Source: Botryotinia globosa (lineage: Eukaryota; Ascomycota; Leotiomycetes; Helotiales; Sclerotiniaceae). From it: a stretch of DNA of 64,000 nucleotides. Of the stretch, positions 47,850-63,508 are shown piece by piece. Position 1 is the first letter of the stretch, and each line of letters begins with the position of its first letter. The DNA is taken from contig RCSZ01000004.1 in the NCBI GenBank assembly GCA_014898425.1, positions 1,674,001 to 1,738,000 of the forward strand. Direction: 5' to 3'. A program made the translations under genes and the position numbers. The notes beneath the pieces are model-generated. The model was not told where the DNA came from. It saw only the letters and a list, made by a program, of their open reading frames with translations, and ran no database searches.

Positions 47850-50607
47850 GATTCGGGATATTGTAGATAACAAAATCTTCTCCAGTCAACTTTTGGCTCA
47901 ATGTACGAGACAACTTGGGAGAGAAATCAAAAGCAGAGATTGCGATGCGATCTTGCAAGCCATAAGACTATGCATGCATGCCAGGTAAGCAAATTTCAAA
48001 GTTTGTGCGACCTACAGACACTTGCTTGTGGTGAAGAAGAAGAAGCACGAGAGATGTCAATTCGCCAGGAATAGGTGAAATCAATTCATCACCAATCGAA
48101 AATTGCAATCCCAAGCATGGCATATTCATCATCATTGTGTATTATTAGTAGTCGTGATACCGAGTAAAGTATTGGAGTTTTCTACCTTGATCTCGGAGCC
48201 TCATCTATCGAAATGCCTATTATATTGTATGGCCCAAGGGGCTCGTTTCCCCGATACATCAGCACGAGGATGAATATCTATCAGTACATCTCTTGAAACC
48301 CCGAAGAATCCCAATATCCAAAAACATTATGATGCCGCGATATAAGACGTTGGGAATCAGAGAAATGATTGCTGTACAACGGCAAGACTCCAGTGGAAAT
48401 CCTGTATGTCGATGCTGCTGCTAGGTTTTTATTCGGCATTGGGTTTTGCTTGTGAACGGGTTATTTGCTCGCATCGTACCGTACCATAATCGCAGCCACC
48501 AAGCCCACCAGGCCACCAGGGCCTACCACTATGCTTATGTAAGCGCGGCTGTATAAGTCCGACTTTCACTGCCTTCTCATCAAGACATGGTTTCTTCCTA
48601 ATACGTTCGGCAAGAGTTGCACCAATACTATTCACATTCCGGAAATTTTTGTGGCTTATAGCTAGATACTTTGTGTCTCCATCCGATCTTCTATATCATC
48701 ATTGTTAGTTCGTGTTTCGAAATACTACTATCGTCATGCTAAACTCACCTGATGCGATGCCCAGGTCTGAGCGTACAACATGACGGTAAGACTGCAGGAT
48801 ACTAGAGAAATCTTAGAGAAATCTTGGTGGAGCGTGACTAAACTTGACAAACTCAATGCTGTCGCTTTAGACTACCGATGTTTGAGTTTAGCAAGTGCCG
48901 CTCCGCAACAGGTCCCGCGGCATCCAACAGCATACCTTTGTTTCGAGTGAGATTCATGCACTACCGGAATGTCCTTGGCTAGATATTTGACTCGAAATTC
49001 TGCTTTAGATATGATGGGATCTCTAAGATTTCAGTGAATTGTAGAATTACTCATCTAAGAGTCGTATTCTGCTTGCACCTTCATCCTCAATGTATTGGCA
49101 GACTCATCTCATGATTCGTGGTTTTTTGCTTCTTGGAACATACTGGCATCGCATATATACAATCAGCATCGGCAATCATTTGTTCTCTGTAGAGCAACTT
49201 CACGGCATTCGAAGGATTTCTTTTGATGTTTGTGTTGCAAAGCTATTGACGAGGATCGCTGGGTACTCAAGGTCCAAGATGGCGTTTGGCATGCTATCAC
49301 ATCATTTGCTTTGAGGATGTTTTCTTTCAATATCGATCTGTGAATCAACACACAAAAATCAATGACCTACTTTAACACAACTTATGAGATGCAAAAATTC
49401 ATGGCTGCACGTTCAACATGTGCGGCAAGTGTGGCAAGGGTGACATTTCAATTGAGTTAGCCCCTGAATCTTGTCACCAATTCAAAGATTACCCATCCTT
49501 TGCGAAGAGGCCATACTTTAGAAATTTAGAGTCGCAACAAGTGTTCTCAATTATGTTTTACATTGCCAGGTCTTTTTAGTGACTGGAGCTGTTGCTGCCA
49601 TGTTAACGTATCACTGCAATGGCGCTTTGGTGACATTCCCAGAATAGTTCAAGTATTCAAAAGCCCATGTCCCTGAACGGGCGGGCTATTTTATTCTAGA
49701 TGATCATTTTCGGCGCGTGTTGATCGTACATTCTTGCGAAATAGATCTTCCTTCGAAGTCAGTTCTTGATTATGTATTCAGTTTCCTTAGACTCGCTGGT
49801 TCTAACAATGCAATATAAAACCTATGGATTGTAGATCATTCTCGGCAGCGCAGTACCCCGGATATATCCATCCATACAACATTTCCGCGGCAGTCGATGC
49901 GCAGACGTTGAAAGGGCGGGAACGCCAAGCCACCCGCAGCAGTGGCGCTTACAATTCAGTCTATACAATTTCAACCCTGTGTATTTTTCATGGCTGTTGA
50001 TTGGATTTTAGGTCTGAGACGGGATCACCCAAGCTAGTTCCTGGCGTTTTGTTGCCGCATTTGTTTGTTTCCCCCCAAGTCATGGCCACATGTTTTTTCT
50101 CTCTAAAGTGGGGCCTACATTCTCATTTTGTTTCATCACTCTACCCCAACTCATAAGCTGCTTCAAATCTGGGCATTCGAAATACCGGCGTTTCTGTTCC
50201 TTTTGCTATCAAATCTTGACACCATTCAGATCCCCTCATCGCATCATATGCAACTAGCAATTGATACTGCAAATGATTCTCACAACACTAGTGTTTTGAA
50301 TGTCGAATATCAGAAGTAAAACTGATATGTATTGCAAGAGATGTGGGCAGTACACCGACTGTTTTTATCGCTGATCCCAAATTTCTGGAGGAGACACAGG
50401 TGGTATGAGATGGAGCTTAGTGACTCCATACATCAAGTATGCCCTATCCTAGTGCAGAATATCTAATATAAGCCTTCTGAATCTTGGCCGGTTATTATTT
50501 CTTGTCCTTATTCAAGCTGGCTTCAACTTCTTTTTTTGTGTCACCTTGTTGATTATAGTGTGTTTTGTGAAACTTGTTGTTGCTCTAGAAGATATACTAT
50601 AGTGAAT
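47850..50607. other. Gene-poor stretch, no supported gene
   Basis: About 2.8 kb between the divergent MDR (-) and Fet4-like (+) genes. Open frames are short and unconvincing on both strands. Confidence 0.5.
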
Positions 50608-52351
50608 ATGACTTTCCCGTCAGCCTGGCATAGGTTCAAGAACTTCATTCCACCCACGAAATAACCTATTCGAGCCGCAGCTATATCCCAAACTTCTCAT
50701 CCTACACCAAAAAAGGCCCCTGGACAAACTTCATCAAATGGAAAGAGAGAGCCAATCTTAAACACAACTAAAGATGAAATCTCTAAACCGAAAAGGAATG
50801 TGTTGGACATTGTCACGAAAGCTGCTGGTTCAAATTGGGTATTTGTAGCAATGATGGCTATCATGCTTGTTTGGGTCATATTTGGTTTCATTAATGGCAC
50901 GACTGATACCTGGCAAATCGTCATGCAAAATGCCTCTTCGATCCAAGTCTACTTAACAGATATCCTGCTCCTCAGACAAGCTTCCAACGCCTCAAAATCT
51001 CTTCAAACCACTCTCGCCGAACTCCAGTCCCGCAATAAGACTTCTGAGCGCCATCTCCGACAATTACATAGCTGCCAGGGGATGGAAACCAACAGGAACC
51101 CAGCTGAGAAATTGCTCAAATATAATGAACCTGTTGAATCTAGCGCCGATGATATACTAATTACAAGTGGCGGTGGAGATATATCAAAAGCACGCTATAT
51201 GTGGAACAGCACTTGCAGAATCGTTGCTAAAGGCCTTGGCTCCATCTGGGCATATATCCTCTACTGGATCGGTATTTTCTTTTGGGTTGGCATCGGTCCT
51301 CTATTTCAGTTCAGCGACACTTGGCAATTATATGTCAATACAGCTATTGCAGTTGCCTTGACCTTTACTTCCATCTTCTTGCAAAATTTACAACAGCAGC
51401 AAGAGGATAACCTTGAGCAGTGTCTTGAGTATGCTTTAAGAGTCGATTCCGAGGTTGAGTGGCGATTGAGGGAAATTACAAACGATTACCAACCTAACCC
51501 AATATTTGAGATCCCTACTCCAACTATCAGTCGGATTGAAAGATCTATCGATATCTTTGCTGACGTTATGGGCTCAGGCGTTGGGCTATTGATCACTTTG
51601 ATCGTAACGGTTGTTTGGATAGCTGTCGGTCCTATTCTCGATTTTAACGATAACTGGTGGTTAATCATTGGTACTTTTACCGGCCTTGTGGGTTTTATCG
51701 ACGGGTTTGTACTTCGGAATGTTTATTATCGAAACGAGAAAGTTGCAGAGGTACAATTCGAGAAGATTGCCGAAAGTGATGATCGATTATTAGATTTAGT
51801 TAATATCCCTTTCCCGTACCAAACCCCTACCAAGCCAAGAAACTTTAGCACAAGAGCATCTGCGGCAGCAGGAGAGTTTTGCGCATTATCGGTTGTGAGC
51901 GTCGCATCTGTCGGTGTTGTATTTGCATTGATTGCCACTGCGTCTATAATGAAATGGTCCGAAACTGGTCAACTTCTGTGCAACACTCCAACTATGGTAC
52001 GTCTAGCCTTTCCCTTTCCATAGTCCGCCTTGTTTATCATAATCCACTTCACCATAACCTCCATACTAACATAGCCCCCAGATTATCGAAGGATTTCTTC
52101 TTCTAATCCTCATCCAAGCCCATAACATCGCCAACGCCGCCCGCGGAGCAGACTTCCAATCTCTCCTCAAACATCGTCTCCTCCTCAATCATTCCGTCTG
52201 CGAGCTCTCTGAAAACTCGAATTATTCTAGCTCTCCATACCCCCATAACCTCAATGAAAAATCCGTGGACATCACCGAATTTTATCCCATCGATAACGAC
52301 GACAATAAAGATATGAAGATATTTGTTCACCAAACAGAGGATCGCGTTTGA
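50608..52351 (+). CDS. Low-affinity iron permease (Fet4 family)
   Basis: The conserved part is an open frame from at least 50665 to 51996 plus a second exon 52082-52351, joined in phase 0. It carries multiple membrane segments in paired blocks (NWVFVAMMAIMLVWVIFGFI; IWAYILYWIGIFFWVGIGPL with FQFSDTWQLYVNTA; GVGLLITLIVTVVWIAVGPI with LDFNDNWWLIIGTFTG; and a C-terminal pair ending EGFLLLILIQAHN). The repeated D-x-W-(Q/W)-L motif is typical of PF04120 low-affinity Fe(II) permeases, which import ferrous iron and other divalent metals at the plasma membrane. An ATG at 50608 is in frame with this protein, but TAA at 50662-50664 lies between them, and no other in-frame ATG occurs before the first membrane segment. 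A hidden 5' exon or splice may bypass the stop; otherwise the start is lost. Confidence 0.8.
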
Positions 52352-53139
52352 GTACCACCATATTTCAATTTCTTTACGACATCTTTTTTTCCCTAAACAT
52401 TGCCTTTGGAGTTCGGCTTCATGACGACGGAATATGCGATGTTTCCTCATGTTATATGCTATATACCCCATACTATCTTTAAATCTAATCAAATTATACT
52501 TTTTCAAACCATTCTCTCCTCTTTATGCTAAAGGCAAACAACCCGATATATCATCCCCTTGCTCACCCGCTTCATTTGTCTACAAAAATACAACTCGGCT
52601 CGTCCAACCCTTTCCCATCCATTTACACACATCATGCCTCTGCCGTATAAGCAAGGCACATATTTAATTATACCCAGCTTGTATACAACTCAATTGCAGA
52701 TCACAAGCAAACAAAAGGGTTAAAGGCCATCGATACATTGCTTATACCTCCTATTTCATGCCCCTCGTTAATTTCTTCACTAGCTCCCCAGTTTCTTTAT
52801 GCTTCACTCGCCTCATTTTCCGTCACTGTGAAGAAATACATACACCTTAGTAACACAATGGAGAGCAAATTCAAATCATAATGAAAAGAGAGAATAAAGT
52901 CGAGTTAGTACTAAAAGTATAATTCAATAAACGAATGTGTACAGTATCTATAAAACCAACACAAAAGTCAATCCTTTCGGTTATAGCTCAACCCGCCCCA
53001 GCCCAGCCAGGCTGAGCCAGACACCAGTCAAACATTCATGCATTTCCCCATCATTATCCCAGTCCTCACGTCTTCCCACATCTCCTCATCAAACCTAACC
53101 ACTTGCTTTAGAATTCCAACACAAGTTAAAACAATCTAA
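52352..53139. other. Convergent intergenic region
   Basis: About 790 bp between the 3' ends of the permease (+) and kinase (-) genes. No gene or repeat of note is seen. Confidence 0.5.
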
Positions 53140-56031
<2,892 letters not shown>

Positions 56032-56647
56032 TGTCGAGGATCCTCTCAAGAGTTAGATGATGATTATCAATACTAAAATGTAAGAATGGAACTGCTGAAC
56101 AGCGTGCAAATGATTGACCGAGGATGTTGATACTGATGAAGATTACAAGAACGAGAAGAATGAGAAGTAATACTTTTATCTATCCTTTTCTATGAGAGCT
56201 CCTACTCATGGGGAGATTCTTTACACATCAAGGGAAGGCCTCACCATCAGATATCATTGGGAAAGGGCGATATTGCATTGGTATAATAGTTTTTGTTTAT
56301 TATGAGATAACCGATTAAAGCACAATCCCCTGTGTTTAAAACCTAATCAAACTTTTTGAAAATACGCCTGTAGTGAGTGCTATGCAAACCTCATCATCCC
56401 GTTTTGCGTAGTCTGCTTCCTCTTCAGAGAACTGCTCAGGTCGGAGACTTATGCAAAAACATTACATTGCTGATTGACATGTCATGAAAATATCATGAAA
56501 TCGCAGACAGCAAGGAGATACATGAAAGTAAAGAGAAAATTGTAATCTTACAATAGATATGAAAAGCGAAGTGACCATCAGCATCGAATCAGTTGAAAAC
56601 ACACTTCTGAAACGATTGAGACTTCGTTATACAAATGACGATGGCGT
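56032..56647. other. Upstream region of the NDR kinase gene
   Basis: About 600 bp holding the promoter and leader of the kinase gene and the 3' flank of the FKBP gene. No other feature is seen. Confidence 0.5.
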
Positions 56648-58389
56648 CTACTTGATCTCAAGGAGCTTGACATCGAAAGTCAAGGTGGAGTTACCTGGGA
56701 TACCAGGGACACCCTTGCTGCCGTATGCAAGGTGTGCTGGAATTGTCAATCTTCGCTCTCCACCGACTGACATACCAGCAACACCGATGTCCCAGCCCTT
56801 GATGACCTCACCTGCACCGAGCTTGAAGGAGAATGGCTTTCCCTTCTTGTTTGCTAAATTTCAAATGTTAGAAAGTTTTAAGGAAATTTCAGGGGTATAA
56901 ACTTACAATCAAAGACTTTGCCATCAGTGAACTTTCCGATGTAGCGCATGCCAACTCTGTTACCCTTCTTGGCGACTGGTCCGGAACCAAGTTTCTTGTC
57001 ATCGATCTTTACTCCGTCGACAGTCTTGACGCCCAATGCAGGCTTCTTGGGGTCTACCTTAGCTGCGGCAGATCCAGTTGGTCCTTGCTCGAGATTCTTA
57101 GCAAATTGGACCTTCTTCTCATCCTTAGCGGCATCCTTCTTGACCTCCTCTGCCTTGGCTGGGACGGCCTCGCCGTTGTTCTTCTTCAACTTCTTTTGTT
57201 GCTTCTTGCTAAGCTTTGGCTCCTCAGAGTCAGCAGCCTTGGCGATAATGGAATCGAGGGATGCGGCCTCCTCGATTTCATCAGCAGAGCGCTTGTTCTT
57301 GCCCTTCTTGTCGGCCTTGACAAGTTTTGGGGCCTCCTCGTCTTCGGACTCGACCTCGGTAATGCGAGCACCATCGAGTTCGTCGCTCTCATCCGAGTCC
57401 ATCTCGAGTTCGAGTTCATCCTCATCTGGAGAAAGGTCATAGTCCTCATCATCTTCCTCATCAGAGTCATAAACCTCGTGGTGGTGGTTGTGTCCGTTGT
57501 CATCTGGGATCACGTAGTTACCAGTAAGGAAGATTGTGTGGGTACCAGTGACCTTGAAGAAAACGGTCTCGTCCTCGCCAATGGTGATGTCGAGAGGTTG
57601 TTGATAGTGCTACATTATGGTCAGTATGATTTCATTACGAGCGGGGTCTTTGACACATACATTTTCTGGGTCAAGAGTGCAGAGAACATATTCCTCAACC
57701 TCGATACTTTCACCATCGCTCTCATCCTCGCTCTCATCCTCGACCTCGGCGGTGGCCTTAGCCTTTCCTTTCTTGGCGACCTTCTTCTTGTCGGAAGCGT
57801 CTTCCATTTCTTCGTCGGAATCGTCTTTGCTGATGGAAGCAAGAAGTTCCTTAAGAGCAGCTTGCTTTTGGGCCTTCTTGGACTTGGATGGGTCGCTTGG
57901 TCCTCCATTGGCTTCGTCGTCGTCTTCGCTGTCCTCATCTGATCCAGAGTCATTATCTGCCAACAAAGCACGTAATAAATCATCCGAACCTTCATCTTCA
58001 CTGTCTTCTTCTTCATCCTCAGCACTCGATTGACGAATGACCTTCAAGGTTGATCTAGGCTTGACACCTTCAGCATCATCGGCAGGTTCAGTTGGGTCGA
58101 TTGCTGCCATGGTAATGCGGAACTAGAGATTGAAATTGTCAATGTTTGTATTTTTCCATTGGAGCCTGCTAGGTGTGACCAAAATAGCAACAGTAACATC
58201 AATGTAGTAGAAAATAGTGTAACACTTACGGTAGCTGGGAAATCTGGGACAGCAGGAATGAGAATATCTCCTGCTGGGACCTCAAGGCCGTACATAGCGA
58301 CTGTAGCGCAAAGTTAGATGGATGTTTTCGCAAGACCAAAACAAGGCAGACGAGATGATTTCTGTTTACTTACCTGGAAGGAGAGGCAT
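56648..58389 (-). CDS. fpr4: Nucleolar FKBP-type peptidyl-prolyl isomerase (Fpr3/Fpr4 type)
   Basis: Five exons (58389-58374, 58300-58230, 58122-57661, 57609-56907, 56853-56648) join in phase to give 485 residues. The N-terminus encodes a nucleoplasmin-like domain ([59 protein letters not shown]) interrupted by a long Asp/Glu/Ser acidic insert. A second acidic stretch ([20 protein letters not shown]) and a Lys-rich region follow. The C-terminal FK506-binding domain shows [17 protein letters not shown], then [20 protein letters not shown] and IPAHLAYG, including the aromatic and YG residues of the active pocket. The architecture matches yeast Fpr3/Fpr4, histone chaperones and proline isomerases of the nucleolus and chromatin. 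The first exon is only 16 nt (MPLLP plus one base). Confidence 0.93.
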
Positions 58390-59202
58390 CTTGTAAGGAA
58401 TTATGAATTGATGATTCAATTGATGTTAATATGATTGAAAAAGAACTGTTTCAAAAAGCGAACAGTAAATAAGAATCTTGAGATGAGATGAAGAGATTTT
58501 AGAAGAAGAGATTGGTGAGCGGTGTCTTGATAAAAGGTAGTTCTTGAAGAAAAGATACCCGACAACTTTTTTTTTCTCATTCTGCGGCACACTAACACAC
58601 TAAGATAGCTTATCCGTCTACGCTAGTGAGATTTGAGATCCACTGTGTGACAACTATTACCCATTGAGGCTTAACGCTTAATCTATTAATGTAATTTGAT
58701 TGGTTGATGATTGGTTAATTGACGTTTATTTTCTCATAGCTCTCCACTGTAAGATTTTTAAAGGTCGAATACAGAAGTCTCGAGAAGTCTCGATACTCCT
58801 CGATACTCCTCGATACTCCTCGATACTCCTCGATACTCCTCGATACTCGAGTATATACACTATATCACATCTACTCGACATGTCACGATTATGTCAAAAT
58901 CGTATCAAGAACATCAATCACAAGAAGAAAAGGCTTCCACTGTGACATTTACTGGACAGTCGATCTCTATATGCATCTTACACAATCTGACAACTTGAGA
59001 ATCTGGCTGCAGATAAGTCGTTTCTTTCGTTTGACAGAAGACAGGACGAAATGACAGAATAGTACAACACTATGAAAATCTTCGAGTTTTGTCACACGCT
59101 TCACTCAAGCAACAAACAACAAACAACATGATGCTACTCCTGCGTTCCCTATCAAGATTTTCTGTCCTTTCCAATTCCAAGACCAACCGCTCTCAATATC
59201 TG
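58390..59202. other. Intergenic between FKBP and DJ-1-like genes
   Basis: About 800 bp with the promoter of the FKBP gene, a 10-bp tandem array and no supported gene. Confidence 0.5.
58791..58848. repeat. 10-bp CGATACTCCT tandem array
   Basis: About 5.8 perfect copies of CGATACTCCT, preceded by CTCGAGAAGT-type half-units and ending at CTCGAG. It lies about 400 bp upstream of the FKBP gene start. Confidence 0.93.
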
Positions 59203-59956
59203 CTATAACCACCAAAGCGTTTCCTTCGTTTTTCCATTTGTATAAAAGACGCCTTTCTCTCCACCATCTGCCATTGCTATTACTGCCTCCGCTGCTGGAC
59301 CAGGGAACTTTTGCCTTATATATGCAGCCATCACCTCTAGTCCATTGGTAATGCCACCTATCTGCGTGTTAGTTGCGCGCACATACTGTGCGAATCATAA
59401 ACTTACCACTACTCCAAATATTACCATCCACAACCCACCTCCTATCATCAACCCATTTTGTGTCCGGAAACTCTTTCTTCAACCGCGGAATTAGAGCTCT
59501 TGGTCCACTAGCACTCAATCCTTTCAAAATGCCACTTTGAGCCACTAAGAAAATTCCCGTACAGATGCTTAAGATATCAACCTTCTCTCCATTCTCTCCC
59601 CTCCACTCGGCGTGTGATTTCAGAAATGTTCGTGTGTCTTGATCCGATACTATTCTAGGATCTGGTCCCGGAACCATCACGATATCCAACATACCTGGCT
59701 GCACTTCATTGTCTATTGTAGTTTTCGATATTCGAAGGAGAGCGTTAGCTGTCAATCACACTTCGGGCCCAGTGGACGGAAGAGATATATAGTATATCAT
59801 ACAACTAATCCCAAGTGCGATCAATGGGGCTGGTAACCCACACTCAGAAAGATATTCTGGTGAAAGCATGAAAAAAATGTCGATACCTGACATATCAAGA
59901 AGCTGGCATCCAGCTGGAATGAATACGCCAATGCAAAGGTGTTTTGGAAATGACAT
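59203..59956 (-). CDS. DJ-1/PfpI family protein
   Basis: Three exons (59956-59803, 59748-59407, 59357-59203) join in phase to give 216 residues. The N-terminal strand-turn (HLCIGVFIPAGCQLLDMSGI), DIVMVPGPDP and the nucleophile elbow ILSICTGIFLVAQSG (Cys near residue 114) match the DJ-1/PfpI superfamily, close to fungal ThiJ/PfpI and AraC-like amidase domains. The region GLSASGPRALIPRLKKEFPD and the later GITNGLEVMAAYI fit the fold's final helices. Family members include stress-response proteins, glyoxalases and isonitrile hydratases; the exact reaction is unknown. Length is normal for the family, and there is no signal peptide. Confidence 0.88.
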
Positions 59957-60226
59957 GATTGTCTTTAGATGAGCGAGAAAGGTAGTTGATCTACTTGGGT
60001 TACGACAACAATGAATGGGTACTTTATAGGAATGGCTGTAGGTGTTTGTTCTTGTGTTGCGGTGAAGATTTTCTAATGTCACCGGATATGAAGGATATCC
60101 GGATGTTGAGATACAAACGATTAACCCCCTCTCATTACGCAAACTCCCTGCTGTATAGTTGTTAAGCCAAAATTTTACAATACAAATTTCACTCCTCCGT
60201 TCGTTCCTACATTCATCCGCAATGAA

Positions 60227-60897
60227 TCAAACAGTTCGTTTTCTACGAGGCGACTCCGTCACTCTTCCCCATGCATTTCTCAACCTTACCCAAAATCCCA
60301 ATACTTGTCCAATTTTACTTTTAGTTTTCTTTCTCCATTCACCCTTTTTACTTTCCACTCTTCCTTTTCCCTTGTCATGCCTTCTCGATGAACCACGGTG
60401 TCTTCCTGAGGAACTTGCTGAATGTCTAGACGAGTCACTGGAAGTACCTCTTCTTCTTCTTCTTCTTTTTGGGCGAGTAGATTGGGTCTTTCATTTATTA
60501 TTAAGATGTTCATTCCAGTATTAAACCTGAAATTAGTAATGGAAGTGAAAATTCTTACATCAAGTCTTCTCGGGAAAGGTTTCGTTCCCTCTTCTTCTTC
60601 ATCATCTTCCTCATTCTCGCCCCCCTCATTCACATCTTCACTCGCCTCTCCATATACATCCTCTCCAACTTCTTCCACAGTGGCTGGTCTTGCACTCTAA
60701 TAATATCATTAATACAACATCCACAATGCAACACAAACACAATTGAAACATACTCTACTTTGATGGGCCCCTCCATACCCTCTCCGTCTCCCACTTGAAC
60801 TTACCAAACTCACCGAACTCGGAGCTCTACTCCTCTTACCCTGCGAAGATGAGGATGAAGATCCTGATGAAAGGCTAGAGGCGACACTACGCGGCAT
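60227..60897 (-). CDS. Orphan Ser-rich acidic/basic protein
   Basis: Three exons (60897-60754, 60696-60559, 60487-60227), all phase 0, give 180 residues. I recognise no family. The first exon encodes a Ser/Arg-rich N-terminus (SSLSSGSSSSSSQGKRSR; SSSGRRRGYGG), the second an acidic segment (ENEEDDEEEEG), and the third a run of six Arg residues, a Ser/Arg/His stretch and a more ordered end (KIGQVLGFWVRLRNAWGRVT). The composition suggests a nuclear or RNA-associated protein. Skipping the second splice gives an alternative frame that runs to ~60286 with a glutamate-rich tail. I prefer the spliced form because the donor GTAAGA, the phase and the ordered C-terminus agree. Confidence 0.55.
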
Positions 60898-60942
60898 TTT
60901 TCTTAACCTTCTACCGTTTTGTTTTGGGGGGCGAAAAAAATG

Positions 60943-61194
60943 TTAAAGAGGGGATGGTGAATTGGAAGAGAGATAAGAGTCTACATCCATATATCCTAAA
61001 TGTTGAATCGCCGCCTGAGGTCGGGACATAGGCCGGTGAAGTGGGTTGTTGAAGAGATTTTCACGGTCTGGATTGGTTGGGGTTGGGGTTGGGGCTGGGG
61101 CTGGAGATATAATGTGCTTGGGCAAGGGCGGGAGCAGGATGTTGTGAGGTAGGTTGTGAGGTAGGTTATGACATAGACTGTAAAGTTTGTTCAT
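60943..61194 (-). CDS. Small Pro-rich open frame, doubtful
   Basis: An 83-codon frame just upstream of the orphan gene at 60.9 kb, on the same strand. It begins MNKLYSLCHNLPHNLPHN, where a 12-bp duplication gives the LPHN repeat, and has a PAPAPTPTPT run coded by GGGGTT-type repeats. It could be part of the leader of the downstream gene, a small gene, or chance. Confidence 0.2.
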   Translation of the reverse strand: MNKLYSLCHNLPHNLPHNILLPPLPKHIISPAPAPTPTPTNPDRENLFNNPLHRPMSRPQAAIQHLGYMDVDSYLSSNSPSPL

Positions 61195-63508
61195 TGTATG
61201 ATGATTAATGATATAGGATGATGATTTGAGATTTCAGGAAATAGAGATACGGGATGTAGAATAATAATGAGATGGAATTTTTTAATTACATTTCACGTTG
61301 ATGTCGCTACGAGAATTTAAGAAGCGAATATTTTATATACCAACAACTCAAGTATTAAGATCGAATAGCAAAGTTGCTCATGATGGAAGGAAGAGAAGTG
61401 TAGTATCTGGATGTAGATATGACGCATGAATCTGTGGAAAGCAGTGTGTTTAAGTAGTGCCGATGTAAATAAATGATGCACTAGTAGTGCATGGAATGAC
61501 GGGAACCTGTTTAACTTTCAGAATCTACAACAAATACATTCTTCTATCGTTTAATATCAGGACCCGGGTTTTCGTTGTTCAATTTGTAATGAATCATTAC
61601 GTTCAATCTCAAAACACTTGAATTAACAGTTCAAGAAGTATCGCCGAGTCAATTTTCGCAGTTTCCCATCAGTTCGTGCAAGATTAGAAGCAAACCAAAG
61701 CCCTTGGGATGAATCTGAAAGTTGCACCCTATTCACGACCAGATTTCCCTCCAGCTCCAAGTTCGTACCACTATTACCAAACAACCTTGTTTGGTTGAAT
61801 ACCTAGGAATGTATTTGTGCGCGATTCGTTTCACCCATCCAATTGCGTGAACGTAATGCTCCCAGGCTACTTCTGGTGTAAAATATGAGTTACTTGAGTA
61901 CAATCATGATTCAAATGCTAATACATGCAAGTTAAATGATGGAGGCAAGCGAAAATAACGAGGAACAGTGTAAACATATCAGATATTCATTGAATCTCTC
62001 ATATCTGGGGACCGGAAGGACCGGAGTAAAGCATCCTTCGACAAATCTTAGGTTTGGGGAACCTTCTTGTTGTTCAAAATCGCGGTCTGATTCCATATGG
62101 CGTTTGCGGTATCTTTCAAGCTCGCGAAAGTTGGAGGAGGTACAAGATTAATCGCCTGATTTCATGAAATGTAGACAATCTGGATAACAATGCCCATGCG
62201 GTCTTCCAGACATTCGACAATTATGTACCGCACCATAAGAATGAAAACTAACAGAGCGGAAAAACTTGCCATAATTCATAAACTCATGGCCACATGACCC
62301 TTCCAAATATGGTTATTTTGTGTCTTTAAAATCCAGCAACTCTGACGACGTCTCATGAAAGGGGCCAACAAATACGAGTATTTCTCAAAGAAATGTAACA
62401 CCACGTTATTGGAAATGCTTTCAATAACTTTTCTTACTGGTCCGACTTAGACTGCTCCCAGAACCTTGGTAGATGGGGAGGCTGTCACAGCTCATCGCGA
62501 GACATGTGATGTGCGCGCCAATAGGATTCTAACAGAATCTTTCTTGCTCGTACAGAATAAATTTGCCTCTTGAATCGAGATATGTGATGCGTTGTTTTCC
62601 GCTTTGAAGAGTGTTAGCACTCCAAGGCAACAGCTCTTGATTCGACATAAGCAGCGATGATACCAGGATTCGGGCACATATTGTTGTAATCACTACGACT
62701 AACAACTCCGTTCTTACAAAAGATGATTCGTCCATGCATGTAACAGCAGAGCATTCACAGAGAGGAAGCAGATTTTGCTGACTATACTACTAGGTACATG
62801 AGGAGAATACAAGCATGTCACTCCGCTGACTTGTGGCTATATTCTGTACTTCGCTCATAACAGCAATGATAAATGTTGTTGACGACGCATACCGTCTCGA
62901 ATTGAGGGTGTTTTCGTGACTGAAAATCATCAGAACGCTGAATTGGTACCGATAGAAAAATGAAAGCTAGAGAGTTTGAGCCTGAGGATCATGTTCTCAA
63001 GACTGTATGTAATGCTGATCCTATGGCGAGAGGAAATTCTTATAATTGACCAACGGGTTTGATGTAGTAGTGTGATAGAAGAATGATCAGCACCTAGTAC
63101 AGTATGTACCGTAGTCACTAAATCTTAGCGGCGTTCGTTAGAAAACTCTCAAGGTAAATTCATGGCCTTGGCAAGAGACGACACATCCCGCTTCCATTCT
63201 CCGACATTGTACCAGTACCCTCCATGAATTCCATGAATTGATGCCAGTTCAACACATTATATTGATTTATTGACTTGCTTGTTTTTATGTCAACTGATAT
63301 AAACAACGATTGATCCGGTACTCGTCCTTACCACCCCTATTGACCTGCCTGTTCGAGTAGCACCATTTGAGAAAAGACCCACCAGGAATTTCACGCTGTT
63401 TAACGACAAGCACACCACTTAAAATACTTCGTATGAGATCTTACACTGGATACAAGGATAGTTATATGTTGCCCATGATGATGATGTTGCAATGCAAGAA
63501 TAGCAATC
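61195..63508. other. Intergenic, no supported gene
   Basis: About 2.3 kb upstream of the Zn2Cys6 gene. Short open frames on both strands show no recognisable domain. It probably includes the regulator's promoter and leader. Confidence 0.5.

Noticed and set aside
56948..58033. Plus-strand frames opposite the FKBP gene (including 285 codons at 57085-57942)
   Set aside because: Antisense of acidic and Lys-rich repeats gives Leu/Ser-rich frames; no domain, and the minus strand carries a complete FKBP gene.
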